This document shows positions 46,247 to 59,921 of a stretch of DNA of 64,000 bases, piece by piece. The first letter of the stretch is position 1, and each line of letters begins with the position of its first letter. This DNA comes from Haliea alexandrii (lineage in GTDB: Bacteria > Pseudomonadota > Gammaproteobacteria > Pseudomonadales > Halieaceae). Where the stretch lies: contig NZ_RFLW01000002.1 of NCBI RefSeq assembly GCF_003719295.1, forward strand, positions 114,763-178,762, given 5' to 3'. The notes under the pieces were generated by a model. That model did not search any database and was not told the DNA's origin. It saw only the letters and a list, made by a program, of their open reading frames with translations. The position numbers and the translations under genes are program-made.

Positions 46247-48106
46247 ATGGCTGAAAACAAGCGCCCACTGGGCATCACCGACGTGGTTCTGCGCGATGGC
46301 AACCAGTCGCTGCTGGCAACCCGGGTTCGTCTTGAGGACATGCTGCCGGTGGCCGCTGAGCTGGATACGGTGGGGTACTGGTCGGTCGAAACCTGGGGCG
46401 GCGCCACCTTTGATGCCTGCATCCGTTACCTCGGCGAGGACCCCTGGGAACGCATTCGCGAGTTCAAGAAAGCCATGCCCAACACGCGTCAGCAAATGCT
46501 GCTGCGCGGCCAGAATATTCTCGGTTACCGGCACTACGCGGATGATGTAGTCGAGCGCTTTGTAGAACGTGCGGCGCTGAATGGTGTCGATGTGTTCCGT
46601 GTGTTTGATGCCATGAACGACATGCGCAACATCGAGGTGGCGCTGAAAGCGGTGAAGGCGGTGGAACGCCATGCCCAGGGTACGATCTCCTACACATTGA
46701 GTCCTGTGCACACACTGGATGCCTGGGTGGATCAGGGCAAGCGCATAGAGGATATGGGCGCCGACTCTATTGCGATAAAGGATATGGCTGGCCTGCTGCG
46801 GCCCTACACAGGCTACGAGTTGGTGCGCCGACTCAAGGAAAGTTGCGATATTCCCATCCACATGCAGTGCCATGCCACCACCGGGCTGTCCACCGCGACC
46901 ATTCTCAAGTGCGTGGAAGCCGGAATCGACAACGTGGATACCTCCATCTCCTCCATGTCGATGACCTATGGCCATTCGCCGACAGAGTCCGTTGTGGCGA
47001 TATTGGCCGGTACCGAGCGCGATACGGGCCTCGATCTGGAAAAGCTCGCCGACATCGCCGGCTACTTCCGCGGCGTGCGCAAGAAATACGCGCGATTCGA
47101 GGGCTCCTTGCGCGGCGTGGATGCGCGCATCCTGGTGGCCCAGGTCCCCGGCGGCATGTTGACCAATATGGAAAACCAGCTGCGTGAGCAGGGCGCCCTG
47201 GATCGCATGGACGAAGTCCTGGAGGAGATACCGAAAGTCCGTGAGGACCTCGGCTTTATCCCGCTTGTCACCCCCACCTCACAGATCGTCGGCACCCAGG
47301 CCGTGCTGAACGTACTGACCGGTGAGCGCTACAAGTCGATATCGCGGGAAACCGCGGGCGTGCTCAAGGGTGAGTACGGCGCCACTCCCGCGGCGGTTGA
47401 CGAAGCCCTGCAGCAGCGCGTACTCGAGGGCAATGAGGTCATCACCTGTCGCCCGGCCGACCTGCTGGAGCCGGAGCTGGATGGGTTGTCCAGCGAACTG
47501 CGCGCACTGGCGAAAGAAAAGAACATCACGCTGGCCAGCGGCGAGCGGGAAGTCGACGACGTGCTCACCTATGCGCTGTTCCCCCAGATCGGCCTGCGCT
47601 TCCTGCAGCACCGCGGTGACCCCTCGGCTTTTGAGCCGGCGCCGGGGGAGGAGCCTTCAGCGGCTGGTAGAGAGCCCTCAGCGGCTAATAAAGAGCCTTC
47701 AGCGGCTGACAAAGAGCCCTCAACCGCGAGTCAAGGCGCCTCAGCAGAAGAGCCCGGCATCTACACCGTCCGGGTCAATGGCCAGTCGTACTTGGTAGAA
47801 GTCAGCGCCGGCGGTGACGTCGACACCGTGCGCGAGTCCACCGCGGAGGCGCCGGCGGCAAAGCCGGCAGCCCGGCCTGCAGCGGCAGCAGACGCCACTG
47901 CCGTGCCGGCACCGCTGGCCGGCAATATCTTCAAGGTCAACGTGCAGTTGGGTGACGCGGTGGCCGCGGGCCAGGTGATTGTGCTGCTCGAAGCCATGAA
48001 GATGGAGACCGAAGTGCGCGCGCCGCAAGACGGCAAGGTCGCGAGCGTCGAGGTGAAGGCGGGCGATGTTGTTGCCGTTGGCGACACTTTGATCACCCTG
48101 GCCTGA
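46247..48106 (+). CDS. oadA: Oxaloacetate decarboxylase alpha subunit
   Basis: This 619-residue biotin protein carries the carboxyltransferase step of the Na+-pumping decarboxylase complex. The N-terminal TIM barrel shows [16 protein letters not shown] and [20 protein letters not shown]; the C-terminal biotinyl domain has the acceptor lysine in [15 protein letters not shown]. Between them a flexible linker of four EPSxxxx heptads is present. The ATG at 46247 lies 26 bases after oadG. The beta subunit (oadB) follows after four bases, so all three are co-transcribed. Confidence 0.95.
   Translation: MAENKRPLGITDVVLRDGNQSLLATRVRLEDMLPVAAELDTVGYWSVETWGGATFDACIRYLGEDPWERIREFKKAMPNTRQQMLLRGQNILGYRHYADDVVERFVERAALNGVDVFRVFDAMNDMRNIEVALKAVKAVERHAQGTISYTLSPVHTLDAWVDQGKRIEDMGADSIAIKDMAGLLRPYTGYELVRRLKESCDIPIHMQCHATTGLSTATILKCVEAGIDNVDTSISSMSMTYGHSPTESVVAILAGTERDTGLDLEKLADIAGYFRGVRKKYARFEGSLRGVDARILVAQVPGGMLTNMENQLREQGALDRMDEVLEEIPKVREDLGFIPLVTPTSQIVGTQAVLNVLTGERYKSISRETAGVLKGEYGATPAAVDEALQQRVLEGNEVITCRPADLLEPELDGLSSELRALAKEKNITLASGEREVDDVLTYALFPQIGLRFLQHRGDPSAFEPAPGEEPSAAGREPSAANKEPSAADKEPSTASQGASAEEPGIYTVRVNGQSYLVEVSAGGDVDTVRESTAEAPAAKPAARPAAAADATAVPAPLAGNIFKVNVQLGDAVAAGQVIVLLEAMKMETEVRAPQDGKVASVEVKAGDVVAVGDTLITLA
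47651..47734 (+). repeat. Four 21-bp tandem repeats in the oadA linker
   Basis: Units of the form GAGCC(T/C)TCAGCGGCT followed by six variable bases encode [21 protein letters not shown] and EPSTASQ. The first three are nearly identical at the base level, which points to recent slippage. They form a flexible tether for the biotin domain. Confidence 0.88.
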
Positions 48107-48110
48107 CCCG

Positions 48111-49415
48111 ATGAGCAATCTGCTGCGTCTGTGGGACTCCACCGGGCTGGCCCACTTTCAGCCCGGCCAGGTGGTGATGATATTGATCGGCCTCTGCCTG
48201 CTGTTCCTGGCCATCCGCAAGCAATTCGAACCGCTGTTGCTGGTGCCGATCGGCTTTGGTGGCGTGTTGGCGAACATTCCCGGCGCAGGCCTCGCGTATT
48301 CCGCCGCCGAAAATGCGTTGCACAGCGCGGACCCCGCCGTGCTGGCGGAGATGGCCAGGTTGCTGGGCCAGTCCGTGGCCAGCGATGCCGAAGCGCTCCT
48401 GCAGGCGCTGGGAATGGCGGCGGCACCGGTGCAGCAGGCGGCGGCGAGTGCGGCTGGAGCGGCGGGGTTCAGCGACGGCATGCTGTATACGTTCTACACG
48501 GTCGCCATTGCCAGCGGTGTGGCACCGCTGGTGATCTTCATGGGCGTTGGCGCCATGACTGACTTTGGCCCGCTGCTGGCCAATCCCCGCACGTTGTTCC
48601 TGGGTGCGGCCGCGCAGTTCGGCATATTTGCCACCGTGCTGGGCGCTGTGGGCCTCAGCACCCTCGGCTTGATGGATTTCAGCCTCGCGGACGCCGCTGC
48701 CATCGGCATCATTGGCGGCGCGGACGGCCCAACCGCCATTTACGTCGCCAGCCTGCTGGCACCGGACCTGCTGGGGCCAATCGCGGTGGCGGCGTATTCC
48801 TACATGGCACTGGTGCCCCTGATTCAACCGCCGATTATGCGCGCGCTCACCACGCAAGCGGAGCGTGAGATCGTCATGACCCAGTTGCGCGAGGTGTCGC
48901 AGCGGGAAAAGATTGTGTTTCCGCTGATGCTGCTCATTCTGGTGGCGCTTTTGTTGCCCGCGGCGGCGCCTCTGCTGGGCATGTTCTGTTTTGGCAACCT
49001 GATGAAGGAATGTGGTGTGGTGAAGCGTCTGAGTGATGCCGCCCAGAATGCCCTGATCAACATCACCACCATTTTTCTCGGCTTGTCGGTTGGCTCGAAA
49101 CTCGTTGCCGACAAGTTTCTGGATATCGAGACCCTCGGTATCATGCTGCTGGGTGTGGTGGCCTTTGCCATCGGTACGGCCTCAGGCGTATTGATCGCCA
49201 AGCTGATGAACCGGTTTGGCAGTCACCCACTCAACCCGCTGATCGGCTCTGCCGGTGTTTCCGCGGTACCGATGGCGGCGCGCGTCAGCAACCGCCTGGG
49301 CCTGGAGGCGAACCCCAGTAACTACCTGCTGATGCACGCCATGGGCCCCAATGTCGCGGGCGTCATCGGCTCTGCCGTAGCGGCGGGGGTGATGATCAGC
49401 CTGGTTGGCGTGTAG
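48111..49415 (+). CDS. oadB: Oxaloacetate decarboxylase beta subunit, Na+ pump
   Basis: This 434-residue membrane protein decarboxylates the carboxybiotin and exports Na+. It has about 9-10 helices with the family's conserved [19 protein letters not shown] (containing the Na+-binding aspartate), [21 protein letters not shown] and the C-terminal [20 protein letters not shown]. The N terminus contains a short extra insertion around residues 75-115 ([20 protein letters not shown]) that some marine OadB proteins share. It lies four bases after oadA. The complex couples C3/C4 metabolism to the Na+ gradient. Confidence 0.95.
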   Translation: MSNLLRLWDSTGLAHFQPGQVVMILIGLCLLFLAIRKQFEPLLLVPIGFGGVLANIPGAGLAYSAAENALHSADPAVLAEMARLLGQSVASDAEALLQALGMAAAPVQQAAASAAGAAGFSDGMLYTFYTVAIASGVAPLVIFMGVGAMTDFGPLLANPRTLFLGAAAQFGIFATVLGAVGLSTLGLMDFSLADAAAIGIIGGADGPTAIYVASLLAPDLLGPIAVAAYSYMALVPLIQPPIMRALTTQAEREIVMTQLREVSQREKIVFPLMLLILVALLLPAAAPLLGMFCFGNLMKECGVVKRLSDAAQNALINITTIFLGLSVGSKLVADKFLDIETLGIMLLGVVAFAIGTASGVLIAKLMNRFGSHPLNPLIGSAGVSAVPMAARVSNRLGLEANPSNYLLMHAMGPNVAGVIGSAVAAGVMISLVGV

Positions 49416-49459
49416 GCAGCGGTGGCTGGTTGTACCTGCCTGCAACTGTCGGCCGGGAA

Positions 49460-49489
49460 TTGGTGTGCGCAGGATTAATTTTGTACACT
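49460..49489 (+). promoter_or_regulatory. Candidate accA promoter
   Basis: TTGGTG (49460-49465) and TACACT (49484-49489) are spaced by 18 bases and would start transcription about 25 bases before the accA ATG at 49522. The match is 4/6 for each hexamer. Confidence 0.4.
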
Positions 49490-49521
49490 GCGCGCTTGTG
49501 AATTGCTGAGTCCGAGAGCGC

Positions 49522-50469
49522 ATGAACCCCAATTACCTTGATTTTGAACAGCCCATTGCCGAGCTTGAGGTCAAGATCGAAGAGCTGCAACTTGTTGGGA
49601 CCGATGCCGACATCAATATCAGCGAAGAGATACGCACCCTGCGCGAGAAAAGCGCCAAGCTCACCGAAAAGATCTACGCCAATCTGAGCCCCTGGGATAT
49701 CGTCAAGGTGGCGCGTCACCCGCGTCGGCCTTACACGCTGGATTACATTTCCCGTCTCTTCACCGACTTCGATGAGCTGCACGGCGACCGCCATTTTGGA
49801 GACGACCGCGCCATCGTCGGCGGCACCGCACGCCTCAATGGGCGCCCGGTCGTGGTTATCGGGCAGGAGAAGGGGCGCGCAGTGAAAGACAAGGTGCTGC
49901 GCAACTTCGGCATGCCGAAGCCGGAAGGGTATCGCAAGGCGCTGCGCCTGATGTCCATGGCCGAGCGGTTCAAGATGCCCGTCATTACCCTGATTGACAC
50001 ACCCGGAGCCTACCCGGGGATCGACTCCGAGGAGCGGGGCATCAGCGAAGCCATCGCGCAGAATCTGGCGGTGATGTCACGGCTGGCCACCCCCATCATC
50101 TGCGTGGTCATTGGCGAGGGCAGTTCCGGCGGTGCGCTGGGTATCGGTGTGGGGGACCACCTGGCGATGCTGCAGTACGCCACCTATTTCGTTATTTCCC
50201 CCGAAGGCTGTGCCAACATCATCTGGAAGAGCACTGCCAATGCACCCGAAGCGGCGGCGGCAATGGGGGTAACCTCCAAGGTGTTGCAGGAACTGGGTAT
50301 CGTCGACGCCACCATTCCTGAACCCATGGGGGGTGCGCACCGCAACGTCGACCTGATGGCTGAGCGCATACAGGCGCACCTCATCAAGGAGCTCGACCGC
50401 CTGGAGCAATCCCCGGTCGAGGAGATGCTTGAACGGCGCTACGAGCGCCTCATGTCCTACGGCAACTGA
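49522..50469 (+). CDS. accA: Acetyl-CoA carboxylase carboxyltransferase subunit alpha
   Basis: AccA and AccD transfer the carboxyl group from biotin to acetyl-CoA, the first step of fatty acid synthesis. The 315-residue protein is collinear with E. coli Acc[21 protein letters not shown] at the N terminus, [60 protein letters not shown] and the late [10 protein letters not shown]-like tail. It is the first gene of the block accA-tilS-pyrG-kdsA-eno. Confidence 0.97.
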   Translation: MNPNYLDFEQPIAELEVKIEELQLVGTDADINISEEIRTLREKSAKLTEKIYANLSPWDIVKVARHPRRPYTLDYISRLFTDFDELHGDRHFGDDRAIVGGTARLNGRPVVVIGQEKGRAVKDKVLRNFGMPKPEGYRKALRLMSMAERFKMPVITLIDTPGAYPGIDSEERGISEAIAQNLAVMSRLATPIICVVIGEGSSGGALGIGVGDHLAMLQYATYFVISPEGCANIIWKSTANAPEAAAAMGVTSKVLQELGIVDATIPEPMGGAHRNVDLMAERIQAHLIKELDRLEQSPVEEMLERRYERLMSYGN

Positions 50470-50489
50470 GCGCCGCCCAGTCCGGTGCC

Positions 50490-51851
50490 GTGACCGCGCC
50501 CCCAACTCCGACCCCGTTTGACAGCGCGGCGCTGGAGGCCGCACTGGCCCCCTGGCGCAGCGCGCGCCGCTGGTGGGTCGCCTTCAGTGGCGGGCTGGAT
50601 TCCACGGTGTTGCTGCACCTGCTGTGTTCCCAGCGCAGCGCAGGGCAGACTCCGCCCATCAGTGCCGTGCACATCAATCACCAGTTGCATCCGGCGGCAG
50701 AGCAATGGCAGCAGCGAGCCAGTGCGTTTTGTGCGGCGTTGGACGTGCCGCTGGAGGTCTGTACGGTCAGCGTACGGCAAACAGGCTCTGGCCTCGAGGC
50801 GGCCGCCCGCGAGGCACGTTATACGGCGCTGGAGCCTCTGCTGGAGGCGGGCGATGTGATGTTCTTTGCCCATCACCAGGATGATCAGGTGGAAACCGTA
50901 CTGCTGCGCTGGCTGCGTGGTGCCGGCCTGCGTGGATTGCAAGGCATGCCACAGCAGCGTGCACTGGGGCGAGGACAGCTGGTCAGACCGCTGCTGGGGT
51001 TCCCCCGCAGCGCGCTGCAGGCCTATGCCGTCGCCGAGCAGCTTGACTGGATCGATGACCCCTCCAACGTCGATACCTCACTGGACCGCAACTACCTGCG
51101 ACACACGGTGTTACCGGCCATTGCCGAGCGCTGGCCCGGTTACCGTGGCAGCGTGGAGCGCTCTGCGCATCAGCTGGGCGCCGCGGAACATGTGTTGGAA
51201 GACCTGTTGCCCGCGCCGAAGGCGGTGACCAGCATGTTCGGCGACCCGGGACTTGACCTGCATGATCTTCTCGCGCGACCTGGCGCGGCGGGCGTCATGG
51301 CGCTGCGCGGCTGGCTGGAGGATGCGGGCCTGCCTTTGCCGCCGGGGGCCACGGTCGCGGAGTTTTTGCGCCAGCTTCACGCGGGGGGCGGCAGCCCGTT
51401 GCTGACCTGGCAGGGATACGCCTTACGCCGTTTTGGCGATGGCGTATTCCTGCTGCCCCCTGCGCGCGAGCGCGACGCAGGGGGCGCGCAACTGGCGCCG
51501 GGCAAGTCGCTGCAGTTCGGCGGTGGGCAGCTGTCACTGGTGCCGGCTGGGCACGACACAGGCATTCGGCTGCCACAAGGCTCGGTGCTCACGGTGCACT
51601 GGCGCCGTGGCGGCGAGCGGTGCCGTCTGCCGGGGAGAGCGGGCAGTCGGCGTTTGAAAACGCTGCTGCAGGAGGCGGGTATCCCTCCCTGGTGGCGCGA
51701 GGATATTCCGCTGCTCTACCACGATGGGGTGCTGGTGGCGGTGGCGGACCTCTGGCTGTGTGACGGCAGCTGGCTTGTCCGGGACGGCGGCAAAGATGTT
51801 TGGCGGGTGCGCTGGAGGCGAAATACAGACGCCCGCGCGATTGAGCTCTGA
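50490..51851 (+). CDS. tilS: tRNA(Ile)-lysidine synthetase
   Basis: TilS converts C34 of the CAU-anticodon tRNA(Ile) to lysidine so that it reads AUA. The 453-residue protein has the N-type ATP-PPi loop FSGGLDST (residues 32-39), followed by HINHQLHPAAEQWQQ and the AAREARYTALE helix, plus HHQDDQVETVLLRWLRGAG. The C-terminal TilS domain ends with WRREDIPLLYHDGVLVAVADLW-like features. The start is a GTG at 50490, 20 bases after accA. Several other GTG/TTG codons exist but only this one gives the family N terminus. Confidence 0.94.
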   Translation: MTAPPTPTPFDSAALEAALAPWRSARRWWVAFSGGLDSTVLLHLLCSQRSAGQTPPISAVHINHQLHPAAEQWQQRASAFCAALDVPLEVCTVSVRQTGSGLEAAAREARYTALEPLLEAGDVMFFAHHQDDQVETVLLRWLRGAGLRGLQGMPQQRALGRGQLVRPLLGFPRSALQAYAVAEQLDWIDDPSNVDTSLDRNYLRHTVLPAIAERWPGYRGSVERSAHQLGAAEHVLEDLLPAPKAVTSMFGDPGLDLHDLLARPGAAGVMALRGWLEDAGLPLPPGATVAEFLRQLHAGGGSPLLTWQGYALRRFGDGVFLLPPARERDAGGAQLAPGKSLQFGGGQLSLVPAGHDTGIRLPQGSVLTVHWRRGGERCRLPGRAGSRRLKTLLQEAGIPPWWREDIPLLYHDGVLVAVADLWLCDGSWLVRDGGKDVWRVRWRRNTDARAIEL

Positions 51852-51869
51852 GGGCCTTTCTGGTAATCT
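51841..51869 (+). promoter_or_regulatory. Candidate pyrG promoter
   Basis: TTGAGC (51841-51846) and TAATCT (51864-51869) with an exact 17-base spacer lie at the end of tilS. A start near 51876 would leave a leader of about 98 bases before pyrG. Confidence 0.5.
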
Positions 51870-51940
51870 GATTTCCCATCTTTTTGCAGGTCTTGCGGGC
51901 CTCGGAAGCAGCTTCAAGCCTCCATCTGCAGGCCCCGTGA

Positions 51941-55793
<3,853 letters not shown>

Positions 55794-55794
55794 T

Positions 55795-56112
55795 ATGAAG
55801 TACCTGCTGGCCGGTATGCTGTTTTTGCTGGTCGCGTTGCAGTACCGGCTGTGGTTCGCCGAGGGCAGCCTGGCCGAAAAGCATCGTTTGCAGCAGCAGG
55901 TGCAGCGCGAGGAAGCCATCAACCGTGAGCTGCGCGCCCGCAACGCCGTTCTGGAGCGGGAAGTACTGGACCTGCAAACGGGCAATGACGGGCTCGAACA
56001 GCGCGCACGCGAGCAGCTCGGGCTGGTGCGCGAAGGTGAAGTCTTCTACCAGGTGGTGCCTAGTGACGGTGGCGGGCAAACACAGGCACCGCGCGCCGAG
56101 CCACAGGAGTGA
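55795..56112 (+). CDS. ftsB: Cell division protein FtsB
   Basis: FtsB is a bitopic inner-membrane protein of the divisome that forms a complex with FtsL and FtsQ. The 105-residue protein has one N-terminal helix (residues 2-17) and a periplasmic coiled coil (SLAEKHRLQQQVQREEAINR, ELRARNAVLEREVLDLQTG). The conserved GNDGLEQRAREQLGLVREGE follows. The C-terminal Gln/Ala-rich tail is an unconserved extension. Position between eno and ispD is the usual one in this group. Confidence 0.95.
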   Translation: MKYLLAGMLFLLVALQYRLWFAEGSLAEKHRLQQQVQREEAINRELRARNAVLEREVLDLQTGNDGLEQRAREQLGLVREGEVFYQVVPSDGGGQTQAPRAEPQE

Positions 56113-56117
56113 GCGAG

Positions 56118-56819
56118 ATGGCCCGGTGTTGGGGGGTCATTCCTGCCGCGGGCGCCGGAGTGCGCATGGGGCATGCCCAGCCCAAACAGCATTTATTGCT
56201 AGGTGGCAAAACGCTGCTGCGGCGCAGCCTGGAGGCCTTGCTTCGGCTCCCGGGCATGCAGGGGGTGGTGGTTGCGTTCGCCGCTGACGATCCGCGTGCG
56301 GCAGACTACCGCGATACAGACGCACGGATTCAGGTCGTGCAGGGCGGTGCCCAGCGCGCCGACTCCGTGCTGGCTGCGCTGCACTATCTGCAAAAAATTG
56401 CATATGATGATGATTGGGTGCTGGTACACGATGCGGCGCGCCCTTGCCTCGCCGCTTCGGATGGCGAGCGGCTGGTGACGCAGGTCCTGGCGAAAGGCTG
56501 CGGCGGGCTGCTGGCCGAGCCGGTGATCGACACACTCAAGCGCGTCGATGCCGATGGCTACGTGCAGGCGACTGTGGATCGCCGCGGACTGTGGCGGGCC
56601 CAGACGCCGCAAATGTTTGCACTGGGCCAGCTGCACAGCGTGCTGGCGGCTGCCCTGGCAGCCGGTGTCGAGATCACCGATGAGGCGTCCGCGATGGAGT
56701 GGGGCGGTCATCCCGTCCTGCTGGTGCCGGGGTCCCCGTCCAACTTCAAGGTGACAGTCCCGGGGGATCTTGAGCTGGCCGCATTCTATCTGGGTATCGA
56801 CCGCGAGGGGCAGGCATGA
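56118..56819 (+). CDS. ispD: 2-C-methyl-D-erythritol 4-phosphate cytidylyltransferase
   Basis: IspD transfers CMP to methylerythritol phosphate in the non-mevalonate isoprenoid pathway. The 233-residue enzyme has the CTP loop [20 protein letters not shown], the [16 protein letters not shown] motif and [15 protein letters not shown], and the late [16 protein letters not shown]. The ATG at 56118 is preferred over a GTG at 56109 because AGGAG lies 8 bases upstream of the ATG and overlaps the GTG. Its stop overlaps the ispF ATG. Confidence 0.96.
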   Translation: MARCWGVIPAAGAGVRMGHAQPKQHLLLGGKTLLRRSLEALLRLPGMQGVVVAFAADDPRAADYRDTDARIQVVQGGAQRADSVLAALHYLQKIAYDDDWVLVHDAARPCLAASDGERLVTQVLAKGCGGLLAEPVIDTLKRVDADGYVQATVDRRGLWRAQTPQMFALGQLHSVLAAALAAGVEITDEASAMEWGGHPVLLVPGSPSNFKVTVPGDLELAAFYLGIDREGQA

Positions 56820-57307
56820 ACAGCTTACGCATCGGGCATGGTTATGATGTTCATCGCTTCGGCCCGGGCAGCGCCGTGGTGCTCGGCGGAGTAAGCATTG
56901 CGCACACACAGGGACTGGTGGCCCACTCGGATGGCGATGTGCTGATCCACGCGCTGTGTGATGCCCTGCTCGGCGCGATCGGGGCCGGAGATATCGGTCG
57001 TCATTTTCCCGACAGCGACCCCGCCTTTGCCGCCATAGACAGCCGGATTCTGCTGCGTCGCGTGGTTGAACAGGTGCACGCCCGGGGCTGGCAACTGGTG
57101 AACCTTGACGCCACTTTGATTGCGGAGGCGCCACGCATGGCGGCGCATGTTGGCGCCATGCAGGGTAATTTGGCTGAGGATTTGCAGGTAGAGGTGGGGC
57201 AAGTCAACGTCAAGGCCACCACCACGGAAAAACTCGGCTTCACTGGTCGCGCTGAGGGTATTGCCGCACATGCGGTGGTGCTCTTGCAGGGTGCCGCCGA
57301 CGCATGA
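56816..57307 (+). CDS. ispF: 2-C-methyl-D-erythritol 2,4-cyclodiphosphate synthase
   Basis: IspF cyclises CDP-ME-2-phosphate in isoprenoid precursor synthesis. The 163-residue protein has the zinc ligands in [12 protein letters not shown] and [20 protein letters not shown], followed by [12 protein letters not shown] and [20 protein letters not shown], the active-site loop. Its ATG overlaps the ispD stop (ATGA) and its own stop overlaps the truD ATG, showing tight coupling. Confidence 0.97.
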   Translation: MNSLRIGHGYDVHRFGPGSAVVLGGVSIAHTQGLVAHSDGDVLIHALCDALLGAIGAGDIGRHFPDSDPAFAAIDSRILLRRVVEQVHARGWQLVNLDATLIAEAPRMAAHVGAMQGNLAEDLQVEVGQVNVKATTTEKLGFTGRAEGIAAHAVVLLQGAADA

Positions 57308-58359
57308 TGCCTGAACTGAGCCGGGTAGGTCCGATCGCGCAGGCGCACGCGCTGATTCGCTGCAATCCCGAGGACTTTCTGGTTGACGAGCAACTGGGCT
57401 TCGCGCCTGACGGGGAGGGCGAGCACGTATTTCTGCACATCGAGAAACGCGGTTTGACCACGCCGGACCTGGTTGAGCGGGTGTCATCGCTTGCCGGCAT
57501 ACACCCGCGCGATATCGGTTACAGCGGCCTGAAAGATCGTCACGCCGTTACCCGGCAGTGGATCAGCGTGCGTATGGCGGGCAAGGCCGAGCCCGACTGG
57601 CAGCGCCTGCAGGTGCCCGGTGAAGTTGTCGTGCTGAATTGCTGCCGTCATTTGCGCAAGCTCAAGCGCGGCGTGCATCGCGGCAATGCGTTCACACTCC
57701 ATTTGCGTGCGCTGCAGGGCGACAAGTCGGGTTTGCTGAGTGCGCTGGAGCGCATACGCGATCGCGGCGTGCCGAACTATTTTGGCGAGCAGCGTTTCGG
57801 GCGCGGCGGCGCCACCCTGCTGCAGGCGCGCGCCTGGGTGCAGCGCGGGGCGCGCAAGCTGAGCCACAGTAAACGCGGCCTGTTTCTATCTGCCTTGCGC
57901 AGTGAACTGTTCAATCGCCTGCTGGCGGAGCGGGTTCAGGCGGACACTTGGGCCTGTCTGCGCGAGGGGGACGTCTGCCTGTTGCAGGGCAGCCGCAGCC
58001 TGTTTCCCTGCACCGAGCTGGACGACGCGTTGCAGCAACGCGCGGTGGACGGCGATGTGCATCCGGGTTTGCCGCTCTGGGGCAGTGGCGCCAGCCTGCA
58101 GAGCCCCTCCCTGGTGGCTGTACAGAAGTCAGTGCTGTCTTCCGAGGCAGCGGTGTGCGAGTTTCTGGAACGCGCCGGCCTGACGCTGTCGTATCGTGCA
58201 GCGCGGCTGTTGCCGGATGACTTTTCCTGGCGCTTTTGTGATGATGAGTCGCTGGTTCTGACATTCAGCCTGCCGCCTGGCAGCTATGCGACCGCCGTGT
58301 TGGCGGAACTACTGGATTACAGGGAAGGATATCGAGAGCGTGAGGGGCGCAGTGAATAA
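57304..58359 (+). CDS. truD: tRNA pseudouridine(13) synthase
   Basis: TruD isomerises U13 of tRNA(Glu). The 351-residue enzyme shows the catalytic aspartate in [14 protein letters not shown] (Asp78) with [15 protein letters not shown] before it, [12 protein letters not shown] and the [12 protein letters not shown] motif, followed by the TRUD insertion domain. Two adjacent ATGs at 57304 and 57307 are possible starts. In Pseudomonas truD is followed by surE, but here the next gene is pcm. Confidence 0.94.
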   Translation: MMPELSRVGPIAQAHALIRCNPEDFLVDEQLGFAPDGEGEHVFLHIEKRGLTTPDLVERVSSLAGIHPRDIGYSGLKDRHAVTRQWISVRMAGKAEPDWQRLQVPGEVVVLNCCRHLRKLKRGVHRGNAFTLHLRALQGDKSGLLSALERIRDRGVPNYFGEQRFGRGGATLLQARAWVQRGARKLSHSKRGLFLSALRSELFNRLLAERVQADTWACLREGDVCLLQGSRSLFPCTELDDALQQRAVDGDVHPGLPLWGSGASLQSPSLVAVQKSVLSSEAAVCEFLERAGLTLSYRAARLLPDDFSWRFCDDESLVLTFSLPPGSYATAVLAELLDYREGYREREGRSE

Positions 58360-59014
58360 CGTCGATCTCAAGGGTATCGGGATGACCTCGCAGCGCACGC
58401 GCGAGCGACTGGTGCGACGCCTCGCAGAGCAGGGTGTGCAGGATGAACGCGTGCTTGACGTGATGCGGCGCACGCCCCGACACCTGTTTCTGGATGAGGC
58501 GATGGCGCATCGGGCCTATGAGGACACCGCCCTGCCCATCGGTTTTCAGCAGACCCTGTCCCAGCCTTATATTGTGGCCCGTATGACCGAGTTGCTGCTG
58601 GAGCAGGGGCCGCGCAGTCGCGTGCTGGAGATCGGCACCGGGTCCGGCTACCAGACGGCGGTGCTGGCGCAGCTGGTGGAAGAAGTCTGGAGTATTGAGC
58701 GCATCAAGCCCCTGCTGGACAAGGCGCGTGCCCGGCTGCGCCAGTTAAAGCTGCGCAATGTGCGCTTCAGCCATGCAGACGGTGGACTGGGCTGGGTTGA
58801 GGGCGCTCCGTTTGATGGCATCATCAGCACCGCAGCCCCTGAAACCATCCCAGAGGACCTGCTTCTGCAGCTGGCACCTGGCGGCTGCCTGGTCATCCCC
58901 GTCGGCACCTCCCTGCAGAACCTGCAGGTGATCACCCGCACCAGCGAGGGTTACGATACGCGCCTGGTGGAAGCGGTGCGCTTTGTGCCGCTGCGTTCCG
59001 GCACGGTCAAGTAG
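58352..59014 (+). CDS. pcm: Protein-L-isoaspartate O-methyltransferase
   Basis: Pcm methylates isoaspartyl residues in damaged proteins as the first repair step. The 220-residue enzyme has [20 protein letters not shown] and [20 protein letters not shown] at the N terminus and the SAM-binding motif [17 protein letters not shown], with the late [19 protein letters not shown]. The GTG at 58352 overlaps the truD stop by eight bases and has GAGGGG upstream; the first in-frame ATG lies well inside the conserved N terminus. Confidence 0.93.
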   Translation: MNNVDLKGIGMTSQRTRERLVRRLAEQGVQDERVLDVMRRTPRHLFLDEAMAHRAYEDTALPIGFQQTLSQPYIVARMTELLLEQGPRSRVLEIGTGSGYQTAVLAQLVEEVWSIERIKPLLDKARARLRQLKLRNVRFSHADGGLGWVEGAPFDGIISTAAPETIPEDLLLQLAPGGCLVIPVGTSLQNLQVITRTSEGYDTRLVEAVRFVPLRSGTVK

Positions 59015-59018
59015 CGCC

Positions 59019-59921
59019 ATGACTCCGGTCGGTGTTTTTCTCCGCGGGGTCCTGATGGGGGCGGCGGATATCGTCCCCGGCGTCTCCGGCGGGACCATGG
59101 CCTTCATTACCGGTATCTACGATCGGCTGCTGGGCAGCATTCGGGCCTTCGACCTGCAGTTCCTGCGCTCGCTCTCCCGCGGTGAGGTGCGCCGTGCGTG
59201 GGAGCATGTCGACGGTGCATTCCTGCTCACGCTGGGAGCGGGTATTGCCACCAGCATTCTGTCTCTGGCGCAGATGATCGCCTGGTTGTTGGACGCCTAT
59301 CCTGTTCCCCTCTGGGCGTTTTTCTTCGGCCTCATTCTGGCCTCGGCGCTGGTTCTGCTGCGTCAGGTGCCGCAGTGGACCACAGCCCGGTGCGCCTGCC
59401 TGGCCGCGGGGCTTGCAATCGCCGCGGCGATTGCCCTGAGCCCCGTAGTGGCGTTGCCGGCAGGGCTTCCGGCGGTCTTCATTGCCGGCTTCATTGCCAT
59501 TTGCGCCATGATCCTGCCCGGTATTTCCGGCAGTTTCATCCTCATACTGCTGGGCATGTACGCTACGGTGCTGCACGCCGTGAAAAACTTCGAACTGTCT
59601 GTGATGCTGGTGTTTGCTGTTGGCGCCGCCCTTGGTCTGATGTGTTTTTCGCGCGTGTTGCACTGGTTGCTGCGCCGCTACCACGCGGCCACCATGGCGC
59701 TGTTGACCGGTTTTCTGTTTGGTTCGTTGCTTGTGGTGTGGCCGTGGAAACACCCGCTGGATTGGGTTCTGGGGAGTGATGGGGTGCCCCGGCCAGCACA
59801 GCAGGTTCCGGTGTTGCCATGGAATTTCGCCAACGAGCCCTGGCTGGTCATGTGCCTGTTGCTCATGGTCGCTGGCTTCGCTGTGGTGTGGTTGATAGAG
59901 AGGCGCTGGGGTGGGCGGTGA
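59019..59921 (+). CDS. popT: DUF368 polyprenyl-phosphate transporter (PopT-like)
   Basis: DUF368 proteins (PopT) recycle undecaprenyl phosphate across the inner membrane, as shown for Staphylococcus aureus and Vibrio cholerae homologues. The 300-residue protein has about eight helices and the duplicated signature: GAADIVPGVSGGTMAFITGI at the N terminus and AICAMILPGISGSFILILLG in the middle, forming the inverted repeat pair. The ATG at 59019 is four bases after the pcm stop. Here it sits between pcm and nlpD and would support cell-wall synthesis next to an amidase activator. Confidence 0.9.
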   Translation: MTPVGVFLRGVLMGAADIVPGVSGGTMAFITGIYDRLLGSIRAFDLQFLRSLSRGEVRRAWEHVDGAFLLTLGAGIATSILSLAQMIAWLLDAYPVPLWAFFFGLILASALVLLRQVPQWTTARCACLAAGLAIAAAIALSPVVALPAGLPAVFIAGFIAICAMILPGISGSFILILLGMYATVLHAVKNFELSVMLVFAVGAALGLMCFSRVLHWLLRRYHAATMALLTGFLFGSLLVVWPWKHPLDWVLGSDGVPRPAQQVPVLPWNFANEPWLVMCLLLMVAGFAVVWLIERRWGGR

